From assembly GCA_947595555.1 (NCBI GenBank), contig CANQES010000068.1, forward strand, positions 1-7,211: a stretch of DNA of 7,211 nt, given 5' to 3'. This DNA is from an uncultured Clostridia bacterium (GTDB taxonomy: Bacteria > Bacillota > Clostridia > TANB77 > CAG-508). Of this stretch, positions 6,302-7,211 are shown piece after piece (within the stretch, counting starts at the first letter, position 1; each line of letters begins with the position of its first letter). Under the pieces are notes generated by a model. It was not told where the DNA came from and searched no databases. It was given only the letters and a program-made list of their open reading frames with translations. The translations under genes were made by a program, and so were the position numbers.

Positions 6302-6640
6302 ATGTCAATATTTGTCATAGCTTATATATTAATATTCATAATATTTGCGTTAGTAGCTTATGCAGTATTACAAATTAAATTGTTTGGTATGAAAATTAAA
6401 GATTTTTGGTCATTTATAGAAGCAAACCAAATGTTAGACAAATTATATAAATTTGCTATACAATATGAAAATATGTCTTCACAAGAACAATTGATTTATT
6501 TATCAGAAGCGGAAAAAATCTTTAAAGCTTTTGATAATGTACCAGATGTTTTATGGGAAGAAGAATATGATAAGTACAAAGAAGTGTTATCAAAATATAA
6601 AGATATAAAAATGATTAGATGGGCAGAGGAAAATAAATAA
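6302..6640 (+). CDS. Small single-pass membrane protein, function unknown
   Basis: I do not recognise a family for this 112-residue protein. Residues 3-25 form one very hydrophobic helix (Ile, Phe, Leu, Ala), followed by KLFGMKIK, whose positive charge suggests the C-terminal part is cytoplasmic. Residues 36-112 are charged and helix-forming, with no cysteine or obvious catalytic motif. A role as a membrane-tethered helical adaptor is possible but unproven. GAGGGG (6288-6293) is a good ribosome binding site eight bases before the ATG. The gene has its own promoter upstream and a strong terminator directly after its stop, making it a monocistronic unit between the surface protein gene and gap. 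Confidence 0.85.
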   Translation: MSIFVIAYILIFIIFALVAYAVLQIKLFGMKIKDFWSFIEANQMLDKLYKFAIQYENMSSQEQLIYLSEAEKIFKAFDNVPDVLWEEEYDKYKEVLSKYKDIKMIRWAEENK

Positions 6641-6667
6641 AAAAATACTTGCAAAGTATTTTTTTTT
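6641..6667 (+). terminator. Rho-independent terminator after the small membrane protein gene
   Basis: AAAAATACTT (6641-6650) pairs perfectly with AAGTATTTTT (6654-6663) around a GCA loop, and T bases continue to 6667. The stem starts immediately after the stop codon ending at 6640. The A and T arms make it plausible in either direction. Confidence 0.88.
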
Positions 6668-6677
6668 GATATAGAAT
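6649..6677 (+). promoter_or_regulatory. Candidate gap promoter overlapping the terminator
   Basis: TTGCAA (6649-6654) and TAGAAT (6672-6677) are spaced by 17 bases. The -35 box is the same hexamer as in the preceding gene's predicted promoter and lies over the tip of the terminator hairpin. Other AT-rich -10-like boxes exist at 6704-6715 but lack a fitting -35. Prediction by consensus only. Confidence 0.4.
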
Positions 6678-6737
6678 AGAATTACCAATAAAGAAATTGG
6701 AAATAATATTATAAAATTAATAAGGAGGAATTTGAGT

Positions 6738-7211
6738 ATGTCAGTAAAAATAGGTATTAACGGATTTGGAAGAATTGGAAATTTATCATTCCAAGCGGCT
6801 TTAAAAAGAGAAGGGGTAGAAGTTGTAGCAATAAATGATCCATTTATAACAGCAGACTATATGGCTTATATGACTAAATATGATACAGTACATGGAAAAT
6901 TTGATGGAACAGTAGAAGGAAAAGATAATGTATTAACAGTAAATGGAAAAAATATAAAAGTATATAATGAAATGGATCCTCATAACATTCCATGGGGAGA
7001 ATTAGGAGTAGAATATGTATTAGAATGTTCAGGAGTATTTACAACACTTGAAAAAGCACAAGCACATATTGATGCAGGAGCTAAAAAAGTTATTATTAGT
7101 GCACCTTCAAAAGATGCTCCAATGTTTGTTATGGGAGTAAACCATACAGAATATGATCCAAGTATGAATATTGTATCCAATGCATCTTGCACAACAAACT
7201 GTTTAGCACCA
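6738..7211 (+). CDS. gap: Glyceraldehyde-3-phosphate dehydrogenase, 3' end outside the window
   Basis: Glycolytic enzyme that oxidises and phosphorylates glyceraldehyde 3-phosphate to 1,3-bisphosphoglycerate with NAD, in the cytoplasm. The first 158 residues are present, roughly half of the usual 330-340. The Rossmann motif is GFGRIG (9-14), and D34 in AINDP is the NAD-specificity aspartate. The family segment KYDTVHGKF is present, as is the catalytic C151 in SNASCTTNC. The frame is open to the window edge with no sign of damage. AAGGAGG (6722-6728) is a near-consensus ribosome binding site nine bases before the ATG. In many Bacillota gap heads a glycolytic operon, but what follows is not visible here. 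Confidence 0.98.
   Translation, partial: MSVKIGINGFGRIGNLSFQAALKREGVEVVAINDPFITADYMAYMTKYDTVHGKFDGTVEGKDNVLTVNGKNIKVYNEMDPHNIPWGELGVEYVLECSGVFTTLEKAQAHIDAGAKKVIISAPSKDAPMFVMGVNHTEYDPSMNIVSNASCTTNCLAP

Noticed and set aside
6980..7192. Short minus-strand open frame
   Set aside because: Antisense to gap, a certain gene.

Overview
The window is AT-rich and uses the standard code: TGG for Trp, TGA as a stop. Strong purine-rich ribosome binding sites and short intergenic gaps fit a low-GC Bacillota, most likely a clostridial and possibly gut-associated anaerobe. I cannot name a genus from the sequence.

Layout. (1) rimO (72-1493, +) encodes the radical-SAM enzyme that methylthiolates ribosomal protein S12. 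It overlaps a second gene (1459-2841, +) for a lysine/glutamate/glutamine-rich protein I do not recognise, which has a clear internal duplication at its N terminus. (2) A convergent gene (2845-3705, -) encodes a cation diffusion facilitator whose metal-site residues look Mn-type. (3) Divergent from it is the most interesting gene (3868-6120, +). It combines a signal peptide, a two-helix VirB2/T4SS-pilin-like segment, 13-residue tandem repeats, a bacterial Ig-like (BIG2) domain and a divergent YkuD L,D-transpeptidase domain. The reading frame breaks exactly at the catalytic motif. The expected end of the domain is intact in the +1 frame (6086-6172), so the gene is frameshifted, recoded or mis-sequenced there. 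(4) A small single-pass membrane protein (6302-6640, +) has its own promoter and terminator. (5) The window ends inside gap (6738 onward, +), encoding glycolytic glyceraldehyde-3-phosphate dehydrogenase.

The genes look like separate transcription units rather than one pathway: housekeeping genes (rimO, gap) flank an accessory segment of envelope and transport genes. Promoter-like hexamers can be read upstream of the transporter, the surface protein, the small membrane protein and gap. Hairpin terminators follow the surface protein and the small membrane protein, and a weaker one lies between the convergent genes. No rRNA, tRNA, CRISPR array or insertion sequence was seen, and no stretch longer than 300 bases lacks a gene.
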